A stretch of 64,000 nt of DNA from Parelaphostrongylus tenuis (GCA_019055375.1 JAHQIW010003774.1:1-64000), one strand, 5' to 3'; positions 47,069 to 58,685 are shown, numbered from the stretch's first letter. A program made the numbers and translations. The notes: generated from the letters alone by a model not told the origin.

Positions 47069-50000
47069 ATGCACGTTTCACCAGGTCTTCTTGCCTTCGC
47101 CTCATTTGTAGCCACTGCTGCCACTATAGCAAATGCATTCGTCATCAATAAGCAGTTCTATCCATCTATCGTCTACATAACTAAAAGCAACGCTAGTATG
47201 ATGGTAGGTTGTTCAATTGGAAACATGGCACTTTTCCATGTAATCATTCTCATCCCTTCGGGGACAACGTGATTATGTGATTTTCAGGTAATTTATGTGC
47301 AGGCTCTTATTTGGTGTATATACTGTTTCAAGTAGTGCGAAAAATTTTCTTTGGTGAATTGCGTGCGTCGGAGGCAGAGGCAAGTTTTGCTGATGTTCTT
47401 CAACGATTCTTCCAATAAATCAGTGTGCTTCAGATTCTTATTTCGTTTTTATTCCAGTTTTCGAATGTTTTCTTACGTATCTTCAAAGATGAAATATAAG
47501 TTTTCTAGTAAGTAGGCCCCGTTTTGTTGATCGGTCGTTGTTTTCGACTCTAAGCTAACATCTGTCCTGTGGGACTAAAGGTCCAACACTTCATTTCTTT
47601 TTGATGGATTTGGATGGACGTATTTCAAAGCATCGTCGAGAGCACTTGAGGGATCTAGCACAGTTATAAGCGATCGAGGAAACAGACCGTTGACAACGTG
47701 GGCTTTCTAACAAGCACCGATTTTTTCTGACCGCTACTACGCTCAGTAGCGTGCGTGACGCAGTGGTTAGACGTGCTCTGTGATGGACCATTCGATGGTT
47801 GGTAGTTCTGTCACCAGACCTCTCATTTCTCCGAGTTGGGCTAATTGCTCGCAGGCCTATCTGGGAGGACAGCAGCACTGACTTGACACATCGATGGGCA
47901 ACCTGGAATCATTGTGAGCCAGATATGCATTCAGTCACTTCAAACGATGCTTTATGAATTCCACGGCACATTCCTCAGGTATTGATCAATGCTGGGAGCT
48001 TGACCTTTCCAACTTTTTGTCATATTTCAGAGGTTGAGATTTAGAAAAAGGGTATGTGACATTTTTATATCGTTGTAAGGAGTATATACTATTTTTCTGA
48101 AGCGTCATTTCGTGTTCAAAATGGTTAATATCTAGTCATGCAAAAGGCTATGAAAGAAATTAGTTTCAAAATTATTAACACAAATACGACAATATAATCT
48201 GTTGGAAGAGAACACAACACCCCAAACTGTAATGTCAGTGGACCGAACTAATCATCTTCATTGATAGCGGTTCAAAAGAGTTACAAGGTTCGAATGGAAG
48301 GAGTGTTTTTCTGCGGCATGTGAAATATACACGTAGATAGAAAAAGTTATCTAGGTTTGCAAATCGCGCGAGGGGAATTTGACTTTCGTTCCTCCCATGG
48401 GGACTCGTGGAGAGCAGTGGCTAGAGGTGCCCTGAGGCAGACACTCGGTTGATGGTTCGATGCAGTAGTGCCCTAAAGCTTACGAGCCTTCCATCCCTCC
48501 TGAGCCCGCAGATTGATGCCAAATCTGTTTGGGAGGGTAGCAACACTGAGGCTGATGTATCGATAAGGCAATGCGAGTCATTGTATAGATTCTTGATGAA
48601 GTTGAATGCGTGGCTCATTTCTCAAGACTCGACCGACGCCGAGAGCTTCACTCTTCAATGCTTTCGCACTAGGTGTGGCTGATGATAGTGATATCTGTCT
48701 TTTACACTTTTTGAAGACATCATTGAAAATTTCCATTTCATTTCAATGTTTTGGAAAAGGTGCTTTTGATTAATCTCTATATCAGCTTACTTTGGCTGTC
48801 GCATTCAGAACCGTTCGCGCTTTTTTGTTATCCATCAATAAGTAGTAGTTGATAATTCCATCGTTTCTTTTTTTTTTGCGGATTTGTTTCCTGTACTGCT
48901 TGGGGTCATAAGTAGTTGTGCCGTTATGTAGCGTTAGTTCACTAACAAAAAACTCTTTCAATTGTCCCTTTTTTATGTAAGCGACACAAAATCTGATCAT
49001 ACGTCAATCATTGTTGTCGTATTCGATTGGAAATCGAGATAGGATTAAGTCTGCTTATTAGATCAACTGTCACAAATAGATAGCTTTTCTTCTACGTTAC
49101 TGTGAGATTTTTTGTGATAAAAAAGGTAAATTAAAGGTTGGTAGTGTTTTCCATATCTGTAATATCGTAACAAAGTCCTAAATGTAGGGGTGTAGCTTAA
49201 CCATTTTTGGTATGGCTATCGACTGCAGTTTTCTCTAGAATATGCGAAAGTGTGCTAACTTGTTCCCAAACAATCGTCACCAGAACTTGACGTCTGTTGT
49301 TTTGCTGAATGTAAAAGTCTTTTTTCTAACGAGATTTACCCGTGGATGCGATATTCCGCGAGCTGCTCATCGGGAGTGATTTAGTAGAGCCATGCTTGCG
49401 GTAAATTTCTTAGCTATCGCTTGTTTTACTTGTCCCGTCGATTTCCGAGCGACTCAAACTCGCTGTAGGGATTCGTTGAGTATCAAAATTTTCATCTGAG
49501 TTTTTCGTGAAGCAATTGGACCATTGATTCGTTGATCTTCCGGAGAAGCGTTTGTCTTCACGGATTCGAGTCGGTAACGGCTCTCGCTCATCGGCTGTCG
49601 TTGATACGCATTACGTGTTTGACCCACCTTACTTTCGGCAGCTTGGCTTATTAGATAGAAATAATAGGTTGCAAAGAAAGTTCTGGGGCGATTGCAAAAA
49701 GTTGAAAAATCACTCATGAAATCTAAGCAAAGATAATGCTAAAGTTTCTTCAAATAAACGCCATCGCTTCCTGCAACTTTGTGCCATCAGTCCGTCAAGT
49801 TTCGGATCTGGTCGAAGTACCATTCCTTCGACTATGCGTTAAAGAACTCTTGACATGCTTCTTCAATTTCATCGAATGATTCAAATCGGCAACCTTTCGA
49901 AAGGTGTTGCTTTGAGCGGAAAATGGTAGAGGCTTGTAAAAATCGAAAGCATAGACGAATAATATCTAGATCTCAAGTGGGAAAATCTAAGAAAAAAAAG

Positions 50001-53000
50001 CTGTAATACTTTCTTTATTAGTGCATTTGATATAGAAGATTACATATGCATTATAAGTTGCACAAAATCAAATCGGTGGTTATAGAAATTGACACATGTC
50101 CCTAGGGCTTCATAAACCTTGTCGTGATTCAACGCAGTGAACTTATTACATAACCAACCAGTGCTCTTGCTTTAGGTGTGGATGTTTAAGATTTTTTTAA
50201 CTGAAATCTTGATTTGTAAATGTTATAAATCTTAGGGATGAAGAGTCGTGATACTGAGAGTTTTGGAAAACTAGTGAATTGAGCTTAGTGTGGCCGAGTG
50301 GTTAGAGATGCCGACTGCCTAGCAAGGTGCTGTTTGACCTCCTCCCTTCTCCTTTCTCCTCCATTAACACTTTTTCGTAATCAATCAAGGAACGCCTCAG
50401 ACCGGGTTCCTCCGATATCGCAAGGAGATTTTTCTTATCACCTAACTGTTTAATTTATGAAAGCGGACTTATGCACCAGTTGGAGCAGCACGTCATATTT
50501 GTGAAGATCTTTGTTGGGGATTAATGCGAGCAAGCGAATTGAACGGAAGAAGGGCTGGGTTCCATACTATAGAAATATGATTCCGGGTCTTTGAGACAGC
50601 AAATATAGCGTGGTGTAAACTCTCTATTATTAATAAATTTGCATGAAGACTTTCTGGAAATGCCGTTAATAATCCCGGTGACACCCATAGGTTTTTTTTT
50701 CTTTGAATACCTTTCAGCATTGGTATTTGCAATACTATCCCGATTAGATCCATGACCTTGAATTCCCATTATTATGACCATGTTGATGGTCTTGTATGTT
50801 CGTCTTTTTCTAACACACACTTATTTCAGCATTTGTCAGAGCGTGCATGGCATGCTGTGTTAGAGACGTGTCTAGCCTTCACTGTTTTCCGAGACGACTT
50901 CTCACCGTTATTCGTTATGCAATTTGTTGCTCTGTTATTTGTGAAAAGTTTTCATTGGTTAGCCGACGATCGAGTCGATATGATGGAGCGAAGTCCTGTT
51001 ATCACTTTGAAATTTCATGTTCGAATGATGTGTTAGTTCATATTCCTATCTTGTTTTCTTTTATTGTTCACAACCCTTTCTTATCTGAAAGCCTATTTCG
51101 TTATGTAGAGTGATATGCAAATCTTTGGACTTCAGACGGAAATCGAATTCGCATCTCACCTTTTCCGCTAGCGCGTGCTGACCAAATTACACTACTGAGA
51201 CTCCTGCTCTGCCTCCAATCTTTCTACGATACAAAGCGTCGATCTTTTAGCAGCCAACCGTCAACGGTTTGACCTCATTCACATGTCCACTATCTGTCAA
51301 CGTAATCTAGGCAGTAGCGGATATCTGATTACCAGAACAAAATCTTAACGAGTGGCTGCGACAAATCGGCACCTTGTGTCGTAAAGAGAGTCATAGCAGA
51401 ACAGGAGCCTCTGTAGTACAATGGTGGCCATGCGCCTCGGAAAGGGTGAGATGTCGGCTTGATTCCTGTCTTAGGTTCGTAGTTTTGCATATCACTCAAC
51501 ATTGCTGGATTTAGGTGAATAGAATTCTTGCTAGTTTCACATTAGTGATGGTTGTTCAGTGAGCTTCGTACACTTCTGTGCGGAATAGATAATGCTTATA
51601 GGCATCATAGCGTTCCTTGGTGCTACAGACTCATATCTTGTATCGCATGCTTATTTCACTACGTTGTTGAAAGGTGCCAGTGCACAAATAGTTTTTGGAT
51701 TCGAGTGAGTCTTCTTTTTTATTCTGTCTTCTGAGGAATTTAAAGACTATTTGTGCACAGAGGAAGCTCTTCTCTCAAGCCAACTGCTGTCTATTCGGTT
51801 TCAGATATGCTATTCTGATGGCGTTAGTTATTCATGTAACGATCAAGTATATACTTCACATGCACGATTTACGAACTGCACAAGCATGGGAGAACAAGGC
51901 TGTATATCTTCTCTACGCAGAATTATTTATCAGTAAGTCTTCCTCATATCTGGAAGGAGTTTTTTGTATTGTTTTATAAATGATAGCTGCACTAAAATAG
52001 TGCGATGACGTTGAATAAGGAGTAGTTTTCAGATCTAATTCGATGTGTTTTATATGGAATGTTTGCTGCAGTTATGCTTCGGATACATTCATTCCCGCTA
52101 TTCTCCGTTCGGCCTTTCTATTTGTCTTTGAGGGCTTTGCATAAAGCAGCAAATGATGTAATTTTGAGTCGTAGAGCTATCAACGCCATGAATAAGTAAG
52201 TAAATGGTTTTTCTCGTTTCTTCATTTCAGTGTTTCAAATGACTCAAAAATGGGTCTATATATGTTAGACGGCGACAAATGAATACTCGATCTTATTCGC
52301 TGGACTATGCTTTCTCATAGGAGTGATGGTAATGATGCGAAAGCCTAAATCTTTGGCTACAGCCCCACTCGCCCGATTTTTCACAGCACCCTTTATACTG
52401 ATGAAAAATCCACAATAAAATTATGTCATAACGACTACACGTTTCGTCCATGATGGTGGTCTAATTTGAGCATGGCGGTTGGTGCGAGTGTCATACCGTG
52501 GTCTGAAAAAAATCAGGAGCTGTGAGTACAGCTCCTTAATTCTTTGAACGAAGATGTCCGCCCAATGTGTAGGTGGTCGTCTCGAGGACGCGTATATTGT
52601 CGTGGAATCCACTCTTCAGTTCTTCTCGTCTATCTATCGTCCGTTCTTCTCAGTGTATTATAAGCCCATCCGTGTTTCGCTATAGATGTGTATACCTCTG
52701 GGTCACGAAGAAGAGAAAAACTTCGAAGATCTGAGCCACACAAGCCGGCCAGATGTAGCGTGCGCCGACTGAATTTGAGAAGGCATCGTTCAAGCGACTT
52801 GTGAGTTGGTCCTAGCTGTCTTGACGTGGTCGAAATATCAGGCCACGTCTCCTGCATAGCGAGTGCCGGAAGGACTGTTGAATCGGAAAGGTGAGCCCGG
52901 AGTTTTGGGTCCGTTAGCTGGTCGATGGATTCTCTGAGAGGCCCGAATACAGCCCATGCTGCTCTCCTCCTATCTAGTTCATCCTTCATGTTGCTCCCAT

Positions 53001-56000
53001 GTTCAGTGAACGGCCCAAAGTACTCATACGAGGTGGTCTCTGCAATCAGAGAACCATCCATTTCGACTTGATCACCATTTCACCATGGGTTCTTCATGAA
53101 CTGGTTTTCACCCTTTTTATACGTAGTCTGATCTTCTTTCTCGCCTCCTCGTTTGATTCCTTTAAACGTCTAATATATAAGCACCAAAAATGTTTCTGCC
53201 GATTTCTGTTTCAAAATTTCTTCAATTTTTTCAAATTTCAAAAAATTAAACAAAAAAACTTTTGTTGTCTGTATGTTCAATGTATGTTTATTACTTTTTC
53301 TCCCACTAACTTCTTTGTAGCCTGTTTCCGGTTGTATCGGCTGAAGATCTCTCTGCTATGGATGCTACTTGCATCATATGTCGCGATGAAATGACCCCCG
53401 AATCAACACCGAAGCGACTTCCATGCGGTCACGTTTTTCATACACATTGCTTACGAAGTTGGTTCCAGCGGCAGCAAACATGTCCTACTTGTAGGACGGA
53501 CATTCTGGGCAAGTGTTTTCGCTGCCTCAAATAATTTTTATTCATAATTATAGGTCTAAGAATTTTAGTGATATGCAAAATACCGACATCGAACCCGTGT
53601 TTTGCCCATACGGGAGCACGTGCTACCACCACATGACGGACGCCATGTGCTGCTACCACTCTTTCTTAGATATAAGCTTCAGACTGAAGCTTTCTCAAGC
53701 ACAAATTGCAGTCGACAATTTAAACTTTGCTCAGGAAGGATGTAATCTGACATTTTTTTAGCCTTTCATGAGGTGTGTTATGGGCATTTCTACAGTGCAA
53801 GACACGTGTTTCGGCCTTACAGCCTCATCAGTTGCACGGTGCCTTTGTTAGTCAATTCTTCAAGGATCTACTGCTATACGGGCCGTAACGCCGGAACACG
53901 TGCATCGTACTGTATAAATACCCATTACAGACCTAATGAAAAGCTCGAAATACATTGTCGGAATTGTTGCTTTTCTAAACTGTAACTTTATATTGAAGAA
54001 GGAAGGTAGCGGAGCGGTGTTAGGTGGTATAGTGATGGCGTTCTCGATATGGGTTAAACGTGGGTTCAACTCCCGCTTGATGTCATATCTTTTCAAACCA
54101 CTCTAAACTCATATAGATTTGTATTTATAGCATCGCATTACTGCTAAAAGCAGTAAAGTTGGTGGAGTTTGTTGTTTTTAGTTATTGCCGATTTGAATGT
54201 GACGTGCTATGTGTATCTATTTCAGCAGCCGCTGGTCAGCAAGCAGCAGCGAGTGCTGCCGCTCAAGCCGCAGCTCAACCCAACAATGCTGCAGGGATGA
54301 ATGGTATGGTCAACGGACGTGTTCCGCCGAACTTCTTCCCATTTATGGCCCATCACTTCGCTGCACCACAGCCTAGGCCTCCTAATCAAGACAACGTAAT
54401 ACGTATTCTTTATCATTCAAATCAATCACTGTTTTGCAATTGAACAGATGTTCAGGCACCTCCTGGAGCAACAACTGAAGATGCAGGTGCTGCAAATGCA
54501 AGAATCTTCCCTTATCCGGTGAGTGTCATACATCATAGGGTTTGCTAAACTCTAACTCACCTTCCCATTTATCTAACTTTCACGTACGCAATGAAAGTTT
54601 AGTTAAGAATCGTGTTATTTTAAGCCTTATCCTCCTCCACTAATGCCATTTATGCCTCCAATGTCGCCCTTTCCCATGGAGATACCTCGAACATCTCGTG
54701 CACTCGAACAGCTCTCGGACGACGAACTTCGTGCTATGGAAGGTGCATTTTCTCACTAGCGGTTTTCTATTTTTGATAGAATTGGCGACATCTTTGTTTC
54801 ATAGGCGAAAGTCGATCTGCTTTGGAGCGTCGAATAAAAAATGTTGGGAGATATATCAACTTTGCTCGATGCAGCCGTTGTGCAAATGCAGCAGTACACA
54901 GCAATCTTTGGGTCAGGTTTATATCAATTTTCAATTTTTTCAGTAGTAGTGCGATGAAGATTTGCGCTGCTTCTGAACTGTTTAGTCTTTTTTCGAAGAG
55001 CCTTCTGTCACCCACCGAGGCTTTAGTGAATTGTCTGCTTTCGTTGCAGTAACCTCTCAATTGGTGTTTTGAGTTGCCTCAAAATTTCTTTGACATTGTT
55101 TCACTCAGTTTTTTCCTCCTTTTTCAAATCGCGTTTTTGCCAAAAGGCTGGTGTTACATTGGAGAATGTTCTAGTAGTTTGGGGAGACGCTTGACTACGG
55201 CCGTCTCATCATCGCTTACCATCTAAATTGAAGGGCTACCGCAAAATGACATTTCGATGACACTTCGTGCATGCATTGACCGACCACCTCACATTGCAAA
55301 AGCGACTCGCTAAATTTTGGAGAATGTGGGCCAGACAATGGTACCACGTCCACCGGCACTGCGCTGATATTGCTCCATCGGATTATCATCTCTTCCGCGC
55401 CCTGAAGCAGCATTTACGGGAGGAAAAATTTAATGAATATAAGCAGTTTAGAAGTGACCTCAGCTACTTGTTTGGTCGCCAGCCTCATTTTTTTTTGAGG
55501 AAAGATCCAAGCTTTGCTCAGCAAATGCGTCCAAATCATTGGTCATAATGATGATTATATTGCTGATCAATTAATTTCTCAAATCAACTGAATTAAGAGT
55601 GTCGAAATTGGAAGGAAATTACGGGATAACCCAATATATAAAAGATAGGTAGAAACGTCCTGCTGCACACGGCACATTTTGTAGTTTATAAGGGCGCTGA
55701 TACTGACCGAAGACCTGAAGAACGCATGTGTCACAGTGGTTAGAGTTGCTCAGCGTCACATACAAGGTCGATGGTCGACCTTGCGCTCATTGCTCACCAA
55801 GCTTTCGATTTCCTCGGGTTAGGTGGATTGGTACCAACCAGTTTGAGAGGATATACAGCAAAGACTTGTTACATCAGTAGGCCGCTCCAACTCATTGTAA
55901 AGGCCACATATGCATTCAATAACCTCAAACGAAGAAATTGATGAACTCATGACGCATTCTCAGGGATATATCAATGCCAATAGCTTTATTCTTTATCATT

Positions 56001-57508
56001 TGACCATATTGTTATGTGCTAAAAGTCATAAATACATACGATTTCCATTTCCTTAATGAATTCTCTGTCATGTGATTTTAGTCCCGCACCTATGCCTGTG
56101 CCGTTACCACCTCCCACGCTAGGATTTGATACTGCATGGCAAACGATGTTCGAGCAAAGTCAGGCCCAAGGTTCTGGTGCGGAAACCGAAGTGAATGCTG
56201 CGCAAAGCGTATCAGCACAGAGTCCAACAGAAACACAGCCAGACGATCTTTCTAAGGACACTACGCCACGACAAAATGGACCCAGCTCGGACGTTAGTTA
56301 TGAATTTTTATCTAGAACTGATTGTAAGACATTATGTAGGCTTAATTTACCTTTAAAGAGTCCATAGAGGGGGACGTTTAACATATAAATGCTTTTCAAT
56401 GAGTTTTTGGCTTTTCGAAAGACAAGACGCTGAACTTTATTTTATTATCTATTATTTATCGTCTTAATACTGCTGTAAATTGCTGCAGTCAACAAGATAT
56501 GTGGTGGGTAGATCCGAGTGTACTATAACTCTTGCAAGAGATACCTTTGTTTTGGACAGAATCCAACGGAAATTGATTTCCAAGATTTCTCACGTTATTA
56601 CGGCCTTTTCGCAGCGTTATGATGTTTTGATATTTCCTAAGAGAATTGAGTGGTAAGCAAAAACGCGACCTCAGACGGGAGTTGTACCCGCGTTTCATCT
56701 ATCCTATACTGGGGACACGTGCCACCATTGCACCTTATATAAGTACAATGACTGTCAGTTTGACTGGGTTTATAGAGCTATATTGTTACCCGATCAAACC
56801 TATCAATGATTGTTTACTGATAGCTATGATAGAAAGATATTGAAGAATGAGTGGTGAGTAGGCGGTGGCATCGGTGGTGTAATGGTAGTACGTATCCCCG
56901 GCATGAATCAAACGCGGGTTCAACTCCCACCTGAGGTCGAATTTTTGCTCCAGCTATTCTCCTGGGAATGTTTTAGCATAATGCTTTGAGGGACGAGAAG
57001 ACATTTCCCTTGGGGAGGATCTATGACTCACTTACTGATTGCCCGAGGTAGTGTTTGTAGTGAGAATCCCTTCCCTTTCCAACAACTGTTTTTGAAATCA
57101 GTTCAACATTGAGGTTTTCGAATCACACCTTACATTGCTATGCACCTGATTTATGACCTCCACTGTTTCAGCCCTCTAACATTGCAACATCTGGAAAATC
57201 TCTGTTCGCTACACCATTGTCTACTTCAAATTCATGGGGAGTCTTGAATCGGACAGCAGATAAAGTGCAGAGTCCTGTGACCTTTGATCCTACTGAGTTA
57301 CCGTCATCATCGAAAGAAACACGATCACCTGCTGATGAAGAAGTTCGAAAACGAAGACTGAGGAGGTTGGAAAATGATTCTGTCTGTTTTTTCCTTTTTC
57401 TAAAACTCCTTTTTCACTTCATTGTAGCTTCAGATATACAAAATTTTACTTCTAATAGAATTTTGCTTCAGGTTTGGAGAAGCTGGCAGCAGTTCGGAAG
57501 ATCGCTAG
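47069..57508 (+). CDS. sel-11: HRD1/synoviolin-type ER membrane E3 ubiquitin ligase (two apparent frameshifts)
   Basis: ERAD ubiquitin ligase and retrotranslocation channel. Exons: 47069-47203, 47288-47379, 50830-51031, 51602-51704, 51805-51932, 52033-52195, 53321-53508, 54226-54395, 54456-54518, 54625-54742, 54805-54911, 56082-56292, 57172-57365 and 57472-57508; about 636 aa. The multi-spanning N-terminal part includes QFYPSIVYITKSNASM, ETCLAFTVFRDDF and FHWLADDRVDMMERSPVIT. The RING-H2 is complete (from about residue 292: CIIC, then CGHVFHTHC, then CPTC). The C-terminal half is Ala/Pro-rich with the family helix (LLDAAVVQMQQY). Exon 2 is one base short (92 nt where phases need 93) and exon 11 one base long (107 versus 106); both changes fall in T or A runs. 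Introns 2 and 7 use GC donors. Intron 6 holds an antisense RTE relic and intron 7 a hammerhead repeat. The terminal exon is the least certain. Confidence 0.9.
47750..48015 (+). repeat. S2 SINE copy (sel-11 intron 2)
   Basis: GTGACGCAGTGGTTAGACGTG, TGGGAGGACAGCAGCACTGA, ATATGCATTCAGTCACTTCA and the end ATCAATGCTGGGAGCTTGACC. Confidence 0.75.
48402..48665 (+). repeat. S2 SINE copy (sel-11 intron 2)
   Basis: GGAGAGCAGTGGCTAGAGGTG, TTGGGAGGGTAGCAACACTGA and the end GACGCCGAGAGCTTCACTC; the middle is shortened. A partial copy lies at about 45425-45545. Confidence 0.7.
49440..49720 (-). mobile_element. RTE-type LINE 3' relic (sel-11 intron 2)
   Basis: A minus-strand frame reads RFSGRSTNQWSNCFTKNSDE, which parallels the RTE C-terminal RxxGRPPTRWSDxFTK region. 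The same region occurs at 62985-63260. A shifted frame is open but is not the coding one. Confidence 0.45.
51105..51300 (-). repeat. SINE-like family S4, copy (sel-11 intron 3)
   Basis: GACTTCAGACGGAAATCGAATTC, GCGCGTGCTGACCAAATTACAC, then TTCTACGATACAAAGCGTC and AACCGTCAACGGTTTGACC; the same order as 30165-30340. tRNA-like on the minus strand. Confidence 0.5.
51405..51505 (+). repeat. S1 SINE copy (sel-11 intron 3)
   Basis: GGAGCCTCTGTAGTACAATGG, GGCTTGATTCCTGTCTTAGG and TTTTGCATATCACTCAACATT tail. Confidence 0.65.
52400..53062 (-). mobile_element. RTE-type LINE reverse transcriptase C-terminal relic (sel-11 intron 6)
   Basis: The minus-strand frame 53061-52630 reads ELDRRRAAWAVFGPLRES, LTDPKLRAHLSDSTVLPAL, LERCLLKFSRRTLHLAGL and AKHGWAYNTLRRTDDR, a close match to nematode RTE retrotransposons. 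It continues in another frame with SSRRPPTHWADIFVQRI (52612-52421). The frame change and stops make it non-functional. Antisense to the host gene. Confidence 0.8.
53755..53970. repeat. Hammerhead-bearing element, family B (sel-11 intron 7)
   Basis: Left half: GCCTTTCATGAGGTGTGTTATGG, then the intact minus-strand ribozyme (53795-53837). Right half (plus, about 53876-53925) keeps CCGGAACACGTGCATCGTAC, TGTATAAATACCC and CCATTACAGACCTAATGAAAAGC, an inverted, decayed copy. Confidence 0.65.
53795..53837 (-). ncRNA. Type I hammerhead ribozyme, canonical and complete
   Basis: Minus strand: helix I GTGCAA (53837-53832); CTGATGA (53831-53825); helix II GGCT-GTAA-GGCC (53824-53813); GAAA (53812-53809); helix III AC/GT around ACGT; canonical GTC cleavage site ending at C53801; helix I TTGCAC (53800-53795), fully complementary. 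Every conserved core base is present in 43 nt. Antisense to sel-11. Confidence 0.88.
54005..54110 (+). repeat. S1 SINE copy (sel-11 intron 7)
   Basis: GGTGTTAGGTGGTATAGTGATGG, CGTGGGTTCAACTCCCGC and TCAAACCACTCTAAACTC tail. A reversed, decayed S1 copy lies at about 53570-53660 in the same intron. Confidence 0.65.
55260..55550 (+). mobile_element. Mariner transposase C-terminal relic (sel-11 intron 11)
   Basis: The 93-codon frame contains ADIAPSDYHLFRALKQHLRE and SDLSYLFGRQPHFFLR. The first is the mariner motif around the last catalytic aspartate (DxAPSDYHLF). Upstream catalytic residues are missing. Confidence 0.75.
55728..56005 (+). repeat. S2 SINE copy (sel-11 intron 11)
   Basis: TGTGTCACAGTGGTTAGAGTTGC, GGTCGATGGTCGACCTTGCG, CTCATTGTAAAGGCCACATATG, and the end TCAATGCCAATAGCTTTATTC. 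Confidence 0.75.
56620..56740 (-). repeat. S1 SINE, left arm of inverted pair (sel-11 intron 12)
   Basis: CGACCTCAGACGGGAGTTGTAC and GTGCCACCATTGCACC are the complement of the S1 head; inverted relative to 56845-56955. Confidence 0.65.
56845..56955 (+). repeat. S1 SINE, right arm of inverted pair (sel-11 intron 12)
   Basis: GGCATCGGTGGTGTAATGG, ACGCGGGTTCAACTCCCACC and GAATTTTTGCTCC. Confidence 0.65.
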
Positions 57509-58584
57509 TAATGTACAGCATTGTGTACTCAAAATTGTGATTAATTATTTGAATCAAGTCATATTTGTTTCAGTATCGAATATTTTTCAATGCGGGGTAT
57601 ATGTTGGAAGTAAAATTTGTACTTGAATTTTCTTATGTTCGTTTTCCGTCTATCTCATCATAACCAAAGTAGATCTAATCCCTAGAAATTATCACAAAAC
57701 CAGCAATAACTTGTACTAGAAAAGTGATTGCTACAGTGCTCGAAACCGTTGAGGTTTCGACTATAGACGGTTAGCCAGTGTCTCTGTTCTGTCTCAATTG
57801 TATTGTTTCATTGTTATTTATATTACAAATATGGATTTGTTTAGCAGAATGAGGTGATCTAATGAGAGAATAAAGAGGTTTTTTCGCTGGATTTGACTTC
57901 GGATGTGTTCTAGGTGGCTTACTTTGCCTTGAGGCAGGAAGCCATATACCATTTTGCACTAACCCTACCGGAATCGGGAACGACTTTGTTATACTAAAGC
58001 TCACAAAGGGTTAGAGGTTAGGGACATTTAGCCTCATATCGGAGGTTCATCAAGCGATTAAGCAGGAAAAATGCTTCTGTAAAGGTTCATGCCAGCAGAA
58101 TCCAGTGAATTTCTGCCGTTGGCGCATAGAATAGGTGGTCCTGAAGATCCATGGCTCCCTTGGGATCATGTCCAGAAAATAATATACTTCACATCCCCAA
58201 GGATGAACACCCAAAGAATCTTCGTTCTCTTCGAGGTCGAAAAGCTTCTTCAATGGGTTGTTCTTCCTCCACAACACTTTTTTTCTGTCGACATTTTGTG
58301 TTGCACTTTGATATCGATCGTCGTCGGACATGGTCTGGTCGCGGCGATCGTCACTAGAGACCGTTCGAGCGAATAACTTGCTTTTCCTCCCGACGGGGCC
58401 AATCTTGCCATTTCAGTTCGAAAATTTTCGGTTCCCGCCATTGCTTTCAAACATTTCTACCCACGCGGTGGGGAAGAAATTCAACAGACATTTAACCTAG
58501 TGTGTCAAATAACGGCTCCATAACTCCTGCACATATTGTGTATCTCAAAGAACGAGCGGGTGGAGCTTGTCGGGAGAAATTATA

Positions 58585-58685
58585 GAGGTATGCAAGACTT
58601 TGAACCTCGGACGAGAGTCGAACCAGGGTTTCACCTATCCAGAGGCGCTTGCTAACCACTGCACTATCGCCTCCTTCCTGTTCTT
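58585..58685 (-). repeat. S1 SINE copy
   Basis: GAACCTCGGACGAGAGTCGAACC and GCTAACCACTGCACTATCGCC read as the complement of an S1-type head. Confidence 0.6.

Noticed and set aside
50493..50820. Minus-strand frames just before sel-11 exon 3
   Set aside because: They look slightly retroelement-like, but I could not place any motif.
57771..58376. Open minus-strand frames downstream of sel-11 (e.g. 58331-58050, 93 codons)
   Set aside because: Considered as a small gene, but overlapping frames are open, no family is recognised and no convincing start or splice sites tie them together.
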